From the NCBI RefSeq assembly GCF_020880695.1, contig NZ_JAJIWO010000002.1, forward strand, positions 124,001 to 188,000: a stretch of DNA of 64,000 nt, given 5' to 3'. Shown here piece by piece: positions 23,501-32,477 of the stretch; the first letter of the stretch is position 1; each line of letters starts with the position of its first letter. The stretch comes from Mucilaginibacter sp. UR6-11 (GTDB lineage: Bacteria; Bacteroidota; Bacteroidia; Sphingobacteriales; Sphingobacteriaceae). The notes below the pieces were generated by a model. It was given only the letters and a program-made list of their open reading frames with translations, was not told the DNA's origin and did not search any database. The translations under genes and the position numbers were made by a program.

Positions 23501-24586
23501 ATGACTATTACTAAAGAACAAGTACTGCAGGCCCTGAGCAATGTTGAGGAACCCGATCTTAAAAAGGACCTGGTTACCCTGAACATGATCCAGGACGTTG
23601 AGATTGACGGCAACCGCCTTAGCTTCTCGGTTATCCTGACCACGCCGGCCTGCCCGCTAAAGGCACTGATAGAGAATGCCTGCCGCAACGCGATAGGCCA
23701 CTTCATCAGCAAGGATATTGAGGTTACGGTTAACATGACGTCGCGCGTTACCACGCAGAAGAACACGGGTGTGCCGGGGGTTAAAAACATCATTGCGGTT
23801 GCCAGTGGCAAGGGCGGGGTGGGTAAAAGCACCGTCGCGGTAAACCTGGCGCTGGGGCTGGCCAAAAGCGGCGCCAAAGTGGGGCTGATTGATGCGGATA
23901 TTTACGGACCAAGCATCCCGATCATGTTCGGCCTGGAAGGCGCCAAACCAAGGGCGAGTAACGAGAACGGCAAAACGCGCATCGAGCCGATAGAGAAATA
24001 CGGCATCAAGCTGCTGTCGATAGGCTTTTTTACCGACCCTAACCAACCCGTGCCCTGGCGCGGACCAATGGTGTCAACCGCCGTTAAACAGTTGTTTAAT
24101 GATGCTGATTGGGGCGAGCTTGACTACCTGGTAGTCGACCTGCCACCCGGTACGGGCGATATCCATATCACCATTACGCAGACGTTCCCGGTTACGGGTG
24201 CGGTTATTGTAACTACGCCGCAGGCCGTTGCGCTGGCGGATGCTAAAAAGGGCATAGGCATGTTTTTAATGGAGAGCATCAACGTGCCGCTACTGGGTAT
24301 TGTGGAGAACATGGCCTACTTTACCCCTGCCGAGCTGCCGGAGAACAAGTATTACATTTTTGGCCAGGGTGGCGGCAAAAAGCTGGCCGAACAGCTGGAG
24401 GTTCCGTTTTTGGGCGAGATCCCGCTGATTAAAGGCATAAGCGATAGCGGCGACGCCGGTAAACCCATTGTGTTAAGCGACGAGCACCCGCTGATGGTTA
24501 ACGCCTTTACCGAAATGGCAAACCGCGTAGCGCAGCAGGTATCCATCAACAATGCGATGGCTGCAGGCAGGACCATCGCGGGCTAA
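23501..24586 (+). CDS. mrp: Mrp/ApbC-type iron-sulfur cluster carrier ATPase
   Basis: A 361-aa P-loop ATPase of the Mrp/NBP35 family that carries and inserts Fe-S clusters. Residues 1-90 are a MIP18/DUF59-like domain (VLQALSNVEEPDLKKDLVTL; TTPACPLKALIENAC). The deviant Walker A is SGKGGVGKST (102-111), followed by IDADIYGPSIPIMFG and the switch VDLPPGTGD. The usual ENMAYF segment is present; the CxxC seen in some members after it is replaced by PAELPENKYY, as in other Bacteroidota I remember. A NifU-like gene follows about 100 bases downstream, consistent with a joint role in Fe-S assembly. Confidence 0.94.
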   Translation: MTITKEQVLQALSNVEEPDLKKDLVTLNMIQDVEIDGNRLSFSVILTTPACPLKALIENACRNAIGHFISKDIEVTVNMTSRVTTQKNTGVPGVKNIIAVASGKGGVGKSTVAVNLALGLAKSGAKVGLIDADIYGPSIPIMFGLEGAKPRASNENGKTRIEPIEKYGIKLLSIGFFTDPNQPVPWRGPMVSTAVKQLFNDADWGELDYLVVDLPPGTGDIHITITQTFPVTGAVIVTTPQAVALADAKKGIGMFLMESINVPLLGIVENMAYFTPAELPENKYYIFGQGGGKKLAEQLEVPFLGEIPLIKGISDSGDAGKPIVLSDEHPLMVNAFTEMANRVAQQVSINNAMAAGRTIAG

Positions 24587-24690
24587 AACAAAACAAATAC
24601 CGCTTGCGATAGCTTTATTGCCAATGAAAAGCAATCAAAAGCAATGAAAATATTGTAATTAATTATAACTTTACTTATAAATTAGTAAAA

Positions 24691-24969
24691 ATGAGTTTAT
24701 TAGAGAGGGTTGAAGCAGCGTTGGATTCGATAAGGCCATATCTGGAAACAGATGGTGGCAATGTATCGGTTGAGGAGATTACGCCCGATAATGTGGTTAG
24801 ACTGAAGTTACTGGGATCATGCGGGTCATGTCCCATGAGCATCATGACGCTTAAAGCCGGCATTGAAGGTGCCATACAAAAAGCGGTACCAGAAATTACC
24901 GGTGTTGAAGCCATTAACCTAACCGATATTGACGACCCGGACGCTGTGCTTCCTGAAAATTTAAGGTAG
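24691..24969 (+). CDS. NifU C-terminal-domain (Nfu-like) Fe-S scaffold protein
   Basis: A 92-aa protein that is a single NifU C-terminal domain: IRPYLETDGGNVSVEEIT near the N-terminus and the cluster-binding GSCGSCPMS with two Cys in a CxxC. Such proteins hold or pass on [4Fe-4S] clusters. It lies just after mrp in the same direction, with a possible weak -7 box of its own (TAACTTTA near 24666) in the AT-rich gap. Confidence 0.93.
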   Translation: MSLLERVEAALDSIRPYLETDGGNVSVEEITPDNVVRLKLLGSCGSCPMSIMTLKAGIEGAIQKAVPEITGVEAINLTDIDDPDAVLPENLR

Positions 24970-25083
24970 TTAATGTTAACTAATGTTAAAAAACTACCCG
25001 CCCACAGGCAATACCAATTAGTTTTGAAACTAAAACCTATTTTTACCCGTTGATAGTAACTACACAACGGCACAATAGCAACA

Positions 25084-25707
25084 ATGAAATACCTTTTTGC
25101 TCTATTATTTTTATCTTTCGCAATAGCGGCCTCGGCACAGGTTACCGAGAAACCGCTGGTGCAGTTTAGCGGCGTTACCCATAATGCCGATAGCGCCCGG
25201 GTAATTGTGCCTTACGTAAACGTTACCAATCTTACCACACACCGGCAGGTTTATATTACTAATTATGAGGGCTATTTCTCATTTGTAGTGCATGAACAGG
25301 ATACCCTGCGTTTTAGCAGCGTGGGCTATAATCCCATTACGGTGGTTATCCCCGCCAACGTAACCAGCCACAGCGTGGTGATGAATTTATTGCTAAAGCC
25401 CCAGATCATCAACCTGCCCGCCTTCAGGGTTTTTCCGTGGGCCACTACGGATGAGTTCAGGAAAGATTTTCTGGCGCTTAAAGTTGCTGATGACGACCTT
25501 GAAATTGCGCGTAAAAACCTGAGCGGGGCTTCTATCCGTGCTATGGAGGCTTCAATGCCGCGCAGCGGTTATGAAAGCTTTAGCGTGCAGGATATGCATA
25601 ACAGCATTGTTAATTCGCACTCAATCACCAATCCGCTGCTTAACCCGTTTGCCTGGGGCAGCCTGATCAAAGATATTGCGGCAGGCGATAAATCGTCGTC
25701 CAAATAA
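25084..25707 (+). CDS. Secreted carboxypeptidase-regulatory-like domain protein
   Basis: A 207-aa exported protein (MKYLFALLFLSFAIAASAQ). Residues about 25-120 form a CarboxypepD_reg-like/peptidase-associated beta domain of the kind that precedes TonB-dependent receptors: VPYVNVTNLTTHRQVYITNYEGYFSF, LRFSSVGYNPITVVI. The remaining C-terminal part is helical, with no barrel, so this is a free-standing periplasmic or outer-membrane-linked protein. Similar short proteins are common in Bacteroidota and lack a known role. It converges on def with only two bases between the stops. Confidence 0.75.
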   Translation: MKYLFALLFLSFAIAASAQVTEKPLVQFSGVTHNADSARVIVPYVNVTNLTTHRQVYITNYEGYFSFVVHEQDTLRFSSVGYNPITVVIPANVTSHSVVMNLLLKPQIINLPAFRVFPWATTDEFRKDFLALKVADDDLEIARKNLSGASIRAMEASMPRSGYESFSVQDMHNSIVNSHSITNPLLNPFAWGSLIKDIAAGDKSSSK

Positions 25708-25709
25708 TA

Positions 25710-26282
25710 CTAGCGGCCTTTTTTAGCAGCCGGGAATTTCATTTTATATTCCACGTCCACAATTCCTTTTGAGATATCGGTCAGCCTTTTCTCCAGCATA
25801 CGCTTGCGTAGCGGGCTTAATCTGTCGGTAAATAATTTACCTTCAATATGGTCGTACTCGTGCTGGATAATGCGGGCCGCCATGCCAGAGAAGGTTTCGT
25901 CATGGTGTTTCCAGTTCTCGTCATAGTAGGACATCCTGATGGTCGACTTGCGGGTGACGTCTTCCCTGATATCAGGAATACTCAAACAGCCTTCATTAAA
26001 CGACCATTCTTCGCCGCTTTCTTCTTCTATACAGGCGTTAATGAAAACCTTTTTAAAGTCTTTTAACCCGGGCTCTTCATCATCAAAAACAGAAGCATCT
26101 ATTACAAACAGGCGCATAGACAGGCCAATCTGCGGGGCAGCCAAACCAACGCCGCGGGCGGCATACATCGTCTCAAACATATCCCCACATAATTGTTTGA
26201 TATGCGGATACTCTGCAGGCTCAATAGCGGTTGCTTTTCTCTTTAAAACCGGATCGCCGTAGGCTATAATAGGAAGTTTCAT
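25710..26282 (-). CDS. def: Peptide deformylase
   Basis: Def removes the formyl group from the N-terminal methionine of new proteins, using a metal ion. The three family motifs are intact: GVGLAAPQIG (44-53), EGCLS with metal ligand Cys99 (97-101), and HEYDH with ligands His141 and His145 (141-145). Length is 190 aa, typical. The usual partner fmt is not next to it. The promoter box lies only five bases upstream of the ATG, so the transcript should be leaderless or nearly so. Confidence 0.97.
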   Translation of the reverse strand: MKLPIIAYGDPVLKRKATAIEPAEYPHIKQLCGDMFETMYAARGVGLAAPQIGLSMRLFVIDASVFDDEEPGLKDFKKVFINACIEEESGEEWSFNEGCLSIPDIREDVTRKSTIRMSYYDENWKHHDETFSGMAARIIQHEYDHIEGKLFTDRLSPLRKRMLEKRLTDISKGIVDVEYKMKFPAAKKGR

Positions 26283-26287
26283 AGTTA

Positions 26288-26295
26288 CAAAATTA
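26288..26295 (-). promoter_or_regulatory. -7 promoter box of def, predicts a leaderless transcript
   Basis: Minus-strand TAATTTTG, a full TAnnTTTG match. Five bases separate it from the def ATG (26280-26282). Confidence 0.5.
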
Positions 26296-26300
26296 CGGGT

Positions 26301-27533
26301 TTATTGCTTAGGCTCAAATAGCAAGGTCATCATTTTACTTTCATCAAATATTTCGTTGCTTATTTCAAGCAGCTGGCTGGCTGTTACGTTGTTTATTTTC
26401 TCAAATAATTGCGGCAGGGTATCCACATAATTAAAATCAACCAGGCTTTTAGCCATCGATATGATCAGGCTCATGCGGTTCTCTTCGGCCAGCGCTATCT
26501 GCCCTATAAACTTTTGCTTGTTTTGATGCAGCTGCAGGGTACCCAGCTTTTGCCCGCGCAGCTTCTTTAATTCTTTATGTACCAGCCTGGCGGCTTTTTC
26601 GGCCTTTTCGGTATCGGTACCAAAATAAATGGAGAAGATGCCGGTATCGGTTAGCGCGGTATAGTTTGATTCGATGGTGTAGGCGATGCCGTACTTCTCA
26701 CGGATCTCCAAATTAAGGCGGTTGCTCATGCCCATACCGCCCAGCAGGTTGTTTAGCAGCAGCAGCCCCGTTTTATTTTTGTGGGACGATGAGTAAGCCT
26801 GGTTACCAATAATGCAGTGCGTTTGCGAGATAGGCTTATGGATGATGTGCTTGCCGCCAATGTTAAAGCCGGGGGTTAGCCTGTTCTTGGTATTATAGTT
26901 TGGCGCAATACCACCAAAATATTTATCGCCCAGGCGGCTTACCTTCTTAAAGTCGTAATCGCCTATAACGGCGAAGATAATTTCATTGGTATTATAGTTA
27001 GCAGCTATAAACTGCTTCATATCCCCGCGGTTTAGGCGGCCCACGGTTTCTGTGGTGCCCAGTATGTTTTTTCCTATCGGATGGTCTTTAAACAACAGCT
27101 CCTCAAAATCATCCTGGATGGCTTCTTCGGGCTGATCAAGGTAAGATGCGATCTCATCCTGGATCACGCCGCGTTCTTTTTCAACCTCTTCTTCAGGAAA
27201 AGTTGAATGGAACAGAATATCCTCAAACAAATCAAGCGTACGCTCTAAATAAGGGTTTAAAAACGAGGCATGGATACAAGTATACTCTTTAGTAGTATAG
27301 GCATTCAGATCGGCCCCAACCAGTTCTAAACGGTTAAGGATTTGGTTGGTACTGCGGCGTTCGGTTTCTTTAAATAACAGGTGCTCTATAAAATGCGCCA
27401 GGCCTTCCTGCCCCGGCAATTCATCGCGCGAACCGGCATTAACCAGCACGCAGCAATGCGTAACCGACGAAGGCGCATATTTATACATTATCCGGATGCC
27501 GTTTGACAAGGTGTAGAGCTGGTATTCCATCAT
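26301..27533 (-). CDS. M16 family zinc metallopeptidase
   Basis: A 410-aa M16 (pitrilysin/processing-peptidase-like) protein. The inverted zinc motif is HFIEH at 47-51, and the third ligand Glu lies in the EEVEKERGVIQDEI helix near 125. The second M16 half (about 180-400) lacks the zinc site, as normal. There is no signal peptide, so it should act in the cytoplasm. Two ATG codons stand in tandem at the start (27528-27533). A -7 box eight bases upstream predicts a very short leader. Substrate unknown. Confidence 0.93.
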   Translation of the reverse strand: MMEYQLYTLSNGIRIMYKYAPSSVTHCCVLVNAGSRDELPGQEGLAHFIEHLLFKETERRSTNQILNRLELVGADLNAYTTKEYTCIHASFLNPYLERTLDLFEDILFHSTFPEEEVEKERGVIQDEIASYLDQPEEAIQDDFEELLFKDHPIGKNILGTTETVGRLNRGDMKQFIAANYNTNEIIFAVIGDYDFKKVSRLGDKYFGGIAPNYNTKNRLTPGFNIGGKHIIHKPISQTHCIIGNQAYSSSHKNKTGLLLLNNLLGGMGMSNRLNLEIREKYGIAYTIESNYTALTDTGIFSIYFGTDTEKAEKAARLVHKELKKLRGQKLGTLQLHQNKQKFIGQIALAEENRMSLIISMAKSLVDFNYVDTLPQLFEKINNVTASQLLEISNEIFDESKMMTLLFEPKQ

Positions 27534-27541
27534 GTGGATGG

Positions 27542-27549
27542 CAAAGATA
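27542..27549 (-). promoter_or_regulatory. -7 promoter box of the M16 peptidase gene
   Basis: Minus-strand TATCTTTG, eight bases from the first ATG; the leader would be about five bases or fewer. Confidence 0.55.
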
Positions 27550-27696
27550 GGGAATTAAGCACATACTCGTTTAGCAAAGCCGTCCTGCTATTCCGAAGCT
27601 GCCCGGGTTACCGGCGGACGGACACTTTGAGTTAACGACGGCCAAAATATTTCACAATAAATTACGGGTTAGCACAAATCGTTTTATATTCGTTCT

Positions 27697-28236
27697 ATGA
27701 ACATCAAAATAGCCGATCTTGAATTTGAGCCGCTAATATCGGCAGAGACCATACTAGCCCGTACCAAAGAAATTGCCGCGCAGTTAAATATTGACTATGC
27801 CGATAAGGCGCCCATATTTGTCGGTGTATTAAACGGCTGCTTTATGTTTATGGCCGACCTGCTACGCCAGATTAACATCCCCTGCGAGGTTGCTTTTACC
27901 AAGCTTTCATCCTACCACGGCGGCATAACCACTACGCGCCGCATCCGTGACGATTTTGATTTGCTGGTTGATATTACCAACCGGCATGTAGTACTGGTTG
28001 AGGATATTGTGGATACCGGCAACACGCTCGACTATTTAGTCGCCAAGCTAAGCCACCGCAAACCGGCATCCATAACCGTATGCGCCCTGCTGCTCAAACC
28101 CGATGCTATTGAATATCCCGTTGAAGAATTAAAGCATGTGGCTTTTAACATTCCCAATGAATTTGTAATAGGCTATGGGCTGGATTACCTGGAGATGGGC
28201 AGAAATTTGGATGGGATTTATAAAAGGGTAGTATAG
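27697..28236 (+). CDS. hpt: Hypoxanthine phosphoribosyltransferase
   Basis: The 179-aa enzyme salvages hypoxanthine (and guanine) to IMP/GMP using PRPP. The PRPP-binding loop is VLVEDIVDTGNT at 99-110, preceded by the substrate segment SSYHGGITTT; FVGVLNGCFMFMADL near 41 is the typical first strand and loop. Length and order are those of bacterial Hpt. It is transcribed divergently from the M16 gene; a CGGACGGACA word lies in the gap at 27613-27622. Confidence 0.95.
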   Translation: MNIKIADLEFEPLISAETILARTKEIAAQLNIDYADKAPIFVGVLNGCFMFMADLLRQINIPCEVAFTKLSSYHGGITTTRRIRDDFDLLVDITNRHVVLVEDIVDTGNTLDYLVAKLSHRKPASITVCALLLKPDAIEYPVEELKHVAFNIPNEFVIGYGLDYLEMGRNLDGIYKRVV

Positions 28237-28342
28237 ACCACGCGTCCTTACAAACATGCGCCGGTGTCAAACCTAACCGGTGCCGCAACGCTTTTCATCT
28301 TAAATTCATTATCTTATTTTAATATTAGCATATTGTAATAAG

Positions 28343-29686
28343 ATGCCTGCGGTAAAATTTCCTTTTAGAAAACAGCTGGCTTATACCGCAGGGATGATAG
28401 GCTGGAGCATGATGACCAATACCATCATTGTGATGCTGCCGTACTTTTATTTACCGCCCAAAGGGTCGGGCCTTACGCCGTTTGTGCCGCAGCTGCTGTT
28501 GTTTGGGGTGCTTAACCTGTTATCTGTTATTGCCGCCTCGGGGCGCTTTGTTGATGCGGTTTATGACCCGCTGATAGCTTCGCTGAGTGATAAAAGCAGG
28601 AATGCCAAAGGCCGGCGCATCCCGTTTATGAAATGGGCCATAATACCTGCTGTGCTGTTTTTTTGCCTCACGTTTGCCCCGCTGGTTAAAGGCGAAAGCA
28701 TGTACAACGCGGTTTGGCTGACGGTTAACATGATCTGTTTTTTTATGGGGGCAACCACCTATATCATCCCTTACAACGCATTATTGCCCGAGCTTACCAA
28801 TACCGCTGCCGAAAAGGTTAAGCTATCCTCGTTTCAGCAGGTGGGATTTATTATCGGTATCGTATTTTCGGCCTGTATCAACAACTTTGCCGACTTGGTG
28901 CAGCATTATTTTGTGGTTGCCAACCGCGACGCAGCCGTACAGTACACCATCTGGGGCATGAGCATCCTTGCCGGCCTTTTTATGCTGGTACCGGTGTCAT
29001 TTATTAACGAGAAAAAATACTCAAGCGGCAAGCCATCGCATCTGCCGCTGCTGCCCGCCATCCGCAAAACATTCAGCAACCGTAATTTTAAGTATTACCT
29101 GGTATCTGATTTTTCGTACTATATGGCGCTCAGCATTATATCAAGCGGGCTGTTGTATTTTGTTACCGTACTGCTGCACCTGCCCCAGTCGAAAAGCGGC
29201 GTACTGATGGGCACCATGGTGCTGTTCTCCCTGGTGTTTTATCCGCTGATCAATTACCTCTCAAAAAAGATCGGCAAGAAACCCATTGTGCTTTTTTCGT
29301 TCGCGCTGCTAAGCCTCATTTTTGTGGCTATATTTTTCCTGGGGAAGTTCCCGCTATCGGCCAATGTGCAGATCTATACGCTGGTGCTTTGCGCGGCTTT
29401 CCCGCTGGCATCCCTGGGGATATTACCCAACGCCATCCTGGCCGAAATAGCCCAGCGCGACGCCAACCAAACCGGCGAAAACCGCGAAGGGATGTTTTTT
29501 GCTGTTAAATACCTGTTTGTAAAACTGGGGCAAACCCTGGGGATAGCGCTGTTTGCTTTCCTGACGGTTTATGGCAAGGACCCCGGTAATGATTACGGGC
29601 TGCGCCTTAACGGCATTTGCGGCTGCGTGCTATGCCTGATGGCCTTTGCGGTATTTAGCCGTTTTAAGGAGGTTAGGACGCGATAA
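28343..29686 (+). CDS. GPH-type sugar:cation symporter (MFS)
   Basis: A 447-aa membrane protein with about 12 hydrophobic helices. The glycoside-pentoside-hexuronide family signature is clear: RFVDAVYDPLIASLSDKS, then KGRRIPFMKW, which corresponds to the cation-site region and first cytoplasmic loop of MelB. It probably imports a glycoside or sugar acid with Na+ or H+. No metabolic gene beside it shows the substrate. Its 3' end overlaps by about 94 bases the extended tail of the convergent hydrolase gene. Confidence 0.88.
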   Translation: MPAVKFPFRKQLAYTAGMIGWSMMTNTIIVMLPYFYLPPKGSGLTPFVPQLLLFGVLNLLSVIAASGRFVDAVYDPLIASLSDKSRNAKGRRIPFMKWAIIPAVLFFCLTFAPLVKGESMYNAVWLTVNMICFFMGATTYIIPYNALLPELTNTAAEKVKLSSFQQVGFIIGIVFSACINNFADLVQHYFVVANRDAAVQYTIWGMSILAGLFMLVPVSFINEKKYSSGKPSHLPLLPAIRKTFSNRNFKYYLVSDFSYYMALSIISSGLLYFVTVLLHLPQSKSGVLMGTMVLFSLVFYPLINYLSKKIGKKPIVLFSFALLSLIFVAIFFLGKFPLSANVQIYTLVLCAAFPLASLGILPNAILAEIAQRDANQTGENREGMFFAVKYLFVKLGQTLGIALFAFLTVYGKDPGNDYGLRLNGICGCVLCLMAFAVFSRFKEVRTR

Positions 29687-30852
29687 TGCGTCAAATTTGC
29701 TGTTCCTTCGCCTTCAGGGGGCTGGGGGCTAACCGCTTGTAAAAAGCGTTCAACCGCACAGGTCGATAACTGACCGCCCGGGCCATTTAGGTTAAAATCA
29801 AATCCGTGGGTTGCCCAGGGCAGTTTAAGCCAGTAATGTTTAACACCATTCTGCTCCAGCTTTTGGCTTAACCGGCGGCTATGTTCGTAAGCAACCAATA
29901 CATCATTATGCCCATGGATAATGAGCGTTGGCGGCGAATCTTTGTCCACAAATTCAATAGGCGAACTTGCCGCATAATTCTGCGGAACTTTAGCATACGA
30001 CCCGCCCAGGTAAGCCTCCATCACCCCGCGCGAGTCCATGATCCAGGGGTTAGCCGGGAGGGAGTATCCCCAAACCATATCGGCAGGGCCGTAAAAATCT
30101 ATTACGCCTTTTATGCTTTTGTCGTGCAGGGTATAGGCTGCCAGCAGGGCTATTTGCGCACCGGCCGACCGGCCCAGCAAAACAAAGTTATTGGTGTCAA
30201 TATTCAGCTTGTCGCTTTCCTTCCGCAGGTATTTTAAGGCTTCCTTAAGATCCATAACCGGCGCCGGGTTTTTATATTTTGGCGCCATCCGGTAATCTAT
30301 CGAAACTACATTATATCCCTTACGGGCAAGGTAGCTGTTTAACTCAGGCAGCTGCGCTTTATCGCCCTTGGCCCATGAGCCGCCATGCACCACAATAACA
30401 CAGGGCCTTTTACCGGCAACCTGGCTTGGGTAATAATTTAAGGTTAAAGCGGTATCAGCGTAATTAATATAAGTTAAGGTTTTGCAGGCGATGTCTTTAG
30501 TGGGGATGAACAGTTTACTAAAGCTAAACGGCTGCCCGGCATCACCCCCGGTTAGGCTAAATGCCGTGTTAAGCTCATCTTTTAAAGTGCCGCCAACTGC
30601 GTAGGCCCGTACAATAGGCGACAGGTAGAGGATGACAGACACAACGCCGATAACAGTCCCCGCCAGTTGATGCTTTTGTAACCAAAACCCGGAGGCAACC
30701 AGCACGGCGCTTATCGTCACAAAAACTAAGGGGAACTCGGCTACTACAATTGCCAGTAGCCAGAGATAATAAGCGGGCGCTTCAAATACAGCCAGTAACG
30801 AGATAAGGAAAAAAAGGATGATCAATAATAAACGCGTCATCCTATTAATCAT
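29593..30852 (-). CDS. Membrane-anchored alpha/beta hydrolase with repeat-encoded tail
   Basis: A 419-aa protein. Residues 1-90 hold three to four hydrophobic helices; the rest is a hormone-sensitive-lipase/BD-FAE-like hydrolase with oxyanion HGG (156-158), nucleophile GRSAG (Ser229), acid Asp317 in GHNDVLV and His349 in ATHGFDF. It probably cleaves an ester near the membrane. After FLQAV (about 374) the frame enters a CCTTCAGGGGGCTGGGGG repeat (29711-29733), reads SPQPPEGEGT, and then continues antisense through the end of the MFS gene. The last 45 residues are therefore probably not ancestral. The gene overlaps the SprT-like gene upstream by eight bases, so the two are one operon. Confidence 0.85.
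   Translation of the reverse strand: MINRMTRLLLIILFFLISLLAVFEAPAYYLWLLAIVVAEFPLVFVTISAVLVASGFWLQKHQLAGTVIGVVSVILYLSPIVRAYAVGGTLKDELNTAFSLTGGDAGQPFSFSKLFIPTKDIACKTLTYINYADTALTLNYYPSQVAGKRPCVIVVHGGSWAKGDKAQLPELNSYLARKGYNVVSIDYRMAPKYKNPAPVMDLKEALKYLRKESDKLNIDTNNFVLLGRSAGAQIALLAAYTLHDKSIKGVIDFYGPADMVWGYSLPANPWIMDSRGVMEAYLGGSYAKVPQNYAASSPIEFVDKDSPPTLIIHGHNDVLVAYEHSRRLSQKLEQNGVKHYWLKLPWATHGFDFNLNGPGGQLSTCAVERFLQAVSPQPPEGEGTANLTHYRVLTSLKRLNTAKAIRHSTQPQMPLRRSP
29711..29733. repeat. Third copy of the CCTTCAGGGGGCTGGGGG repeat, inside a gene end
   Basis: It matches arm 2 at 4882-4904 except near the ends. It lies 25 bases after the MFS stop and inside the coding frame of the convergent hydrolase, where it has replaced or removed the normal stop. 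Confidence 0.75.
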
Positions 30853-31456
30853 CTATAAGCTCAACCTCGGCAACCGGGCTGAATAAATATACCCGTTTGG
30901 TTTTGATCTCGGTGCATTTATAGCGCTTACGCAGTTTTTCTTCCTTGCGGAAAATACGGCCATCCTTCAGCTTGAAAACAGCGTGCAAGGGTAGTTTTTC
31001 AACCGTGTGGATATCTTCCTTAGGCGGGTCGTATTTACGTAACGAGCGGTACAGGATCAGGTCAGAGCAGCTGGATGCTGCCGGGTTATTCAGATAACTA
31101 ACAATGGCGTGCTTAACGTCAGGGGGGAAAACATCTTTTTCAAAAAAAGGCTGCATCATTTTTTTGAAGTTGTTTTTCCACTCGGTGCCATGCGGCTTGG
31201 CTTTTTGCTTATGCTCGTTCCAGGTATGCAGGTGTGCAAACTCATGTACGGTGGTTACCAAAAAAGCGTAGGGGTTAAGGTCGTAATTGACAGAGATGCG
31301 GTGCCCCTTGCCATCAAATGGCGCGCGGTAATCGCCAAACTTGCTGCCGCGATTGCGTGAAATTTTAAACTCGCATTTAAAGTAATCTATCCAGCGGCCA
31401 ATTAATGGTGCCGCGTCAGGCGGAAGATATTTTTCTAAAACTTTTACTTTATCCAA
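30845..31456 (-). CDS. SprT-like zinc metalloprotease-domain protein, TTG start
   Basis: A 203-aa SprT-like protein with the zinc motif HEFAH (71-75) followed by HTWNEHKQKAKPHGTEWK, where the third His lies. The C-terminal part has basic strands (FRKEEKLRKRYKC). Eukaryotic SprT relatives cut DNA-protein crosslinks; bacterial members are uncharacterised. The start is TTG at 31454-31456: an in-frame stop lies two codons upstream, no ATG is near, and a -7 box at 31472-31479 places the transcript start about 12 bases before it. It is the first gene of an operon with the hydrolase. Confidence 0.85.
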   Translation of the reverse strand: MDKVKVLEKYLPPDAAPLIGRWIDYFKCEFKISRNRGSKFGDYRAPFDGKGHRISVNYDLNPYAFLVTTVHEFAHLHTWNEHKQKAKPHGTEWKNNFKKMMQPFFEKDVFPPDVKHAIVSYLNNPAASSCSDLILYRSLRKYDPPKEDIHTVEKLPLHAVFKLKDGRIFRKEEKLRKRYKCTEIKTKRVYLFSPVAEVELIDD

Positions 31457-31471
31457 TTCTTACCTCTGAAT

Positions 31472-31479
31472 CAAAGATA
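31472..31479 (-). promoter_or_regulatory. -7 promoter box of the sprT-like operon
   Basis: Minus-strand TATCTTTG, 15 bases from the TTG start, which it supports. Confidence 0.55.
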
Positions 31480-31509
31480 GTTGTTTTTGAGGTGAAAGGC
31501 AAAAGCTTC

Positions 31510-32403
31510 TTAACAGCTAATTTCAAGCTTATATCCTTTGCTGCGGATAACAACAAGTTTGATATTCGGGTCAACTTCCAGTTTTTTTCTAAGTTTTGAT
31601 ATGAACATATCCAGGCTACGCCCCACAATAACACCTTCATCTTCCCATATCTCTTTTTGCAGCCGGCTGCGCGCTATAACCTGGTTAGGAGTCACCGCGA
31701 AAATACGCAGCAGGCGGGTTTCAGTTCCCGTCAGCTCTATTGTATTTCCATTTATTATAAGTTTCCTGTTTTTCGCATCAAACAACACTGAGCCCAAACT
31801 GATCATGCCCGTATCCCGACCATCATCAGTTAAAGCCTTTCGTGGCTTAACAGACCTGAAAAAAATAAAACCAACGAAAGCTAAAAAGGGCAAACCGCCC
31901 AGCAGAAGTCCATTCTTTGCAACATTTATGCCCTTCGGTTTAAATTTAATGTTGATCAGGTAAGGTCCGATGGGTTGCTTTCTTCCCCTGCATGAAACAA
32001 TATCATCTTTTTTATTTTTGGAGATAGCGTATCCATAGGTTACACCGGCGTTACCATTCATTAAAACGTTAACAACATAGTCACTTCCCAGCGGGTCGCC
32101 CGCCAACAAACGGGTGGTCGTATTCACCAGGGAGTCCGGTTGAAAAGTAAGATTCTTTTCAAAACTGATCTGGTATTCATTTTTTGCGATCTTTTTAACG
32201 GGGAGAACTCTTGATGTGCTGTCGCCCGATTGCAATAGTACCTCATGTCCGATCCTGCGGAGCAAAACTTCCCTTCTGGCGATAGCGAAATCGTCATTAT
32301 CCCCCATACTGTAAGCCACGCAGACTACAGCGGTAAATAAGAGTAGTAACAATCCGAACAGGTATTTGCCTTTTCCGGAGAGCAGGTTTTGGCTAGCTAA
32401 CAT
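31510..32403 (-). CDS. Membrane-spanning winged-helix regulator (ToxR-like topology reversed)
   Basis: A 297-aa protein with a C-terminal OmpR/PhoB-type winged helix (about 200-297: RKLIINGNTIELTGTETRLL, SRLQKEIWEDEGVIVGRSLD, then KLRKKLEVDPNIKLVVIRSK with GYKL). Instead of a receiver domain it has two hydrophobic helices (about 13-31 and 164-183) with a 130-residue segment between them that should be periplasmic. It is thus a one-component membrane sensor-regulator whose DNA-binding domain is at the C-terminus, unlike ToxR/CadC where it is at the N-terminus. It is divergent from the Asp-box propeller gene and probably controls it and itself through the TTTACA repeats between them. Confidence 0.85.
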   Translation of the reverse strand: MLASQNLLSGKGKYLFGLLLLLFTAVVCVAYSMGDNDDFAIARREVLLRRIGHEVLLQSGDSTSRVLPVKKIAKNEYQISFEKNLTFQPDSLVNTTTRLLAGDPLGSDYVVNVLMNGNAGVTYGYAISKNKKDDIVSCRGRKQPIGPYLINIKFKPKGINVAKNGLLLGGLPFLAFVGFIFFRSVKPRKALTDDGRDTGMISLGSVLFDAKNRKLIINGNTIELTGTETRLLRIFAVTPNQVIARSRLQKEIWEDEGVIVGRSLDMFISKLRKKLEVDPNIKLVVIRSKGYKLEISC

Positions 32404-32418
32404 AGTGTCAAGATTTTA

Positions 32419-32445
32419 TTTACAAAGTTTACATTTTTATTTACA
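32419..32445. promoter_or_regulatory. Three direct TTTACA repeats, candidate operator
   Basis: TTTACA at 32419-32424, 32428-32433 and 32440-32445, i.e. spacings of 9 and 12 bases, in the 102-base gap between the divergent regulator and propeller genes. PhoB-type winged helices bind direct repeats of similar pitch. The link is inference. Confidence 0.4.
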
Positions 32446-32477
32446 ATCCTGATTCCCAGGACAGAAAAATATCAAAG

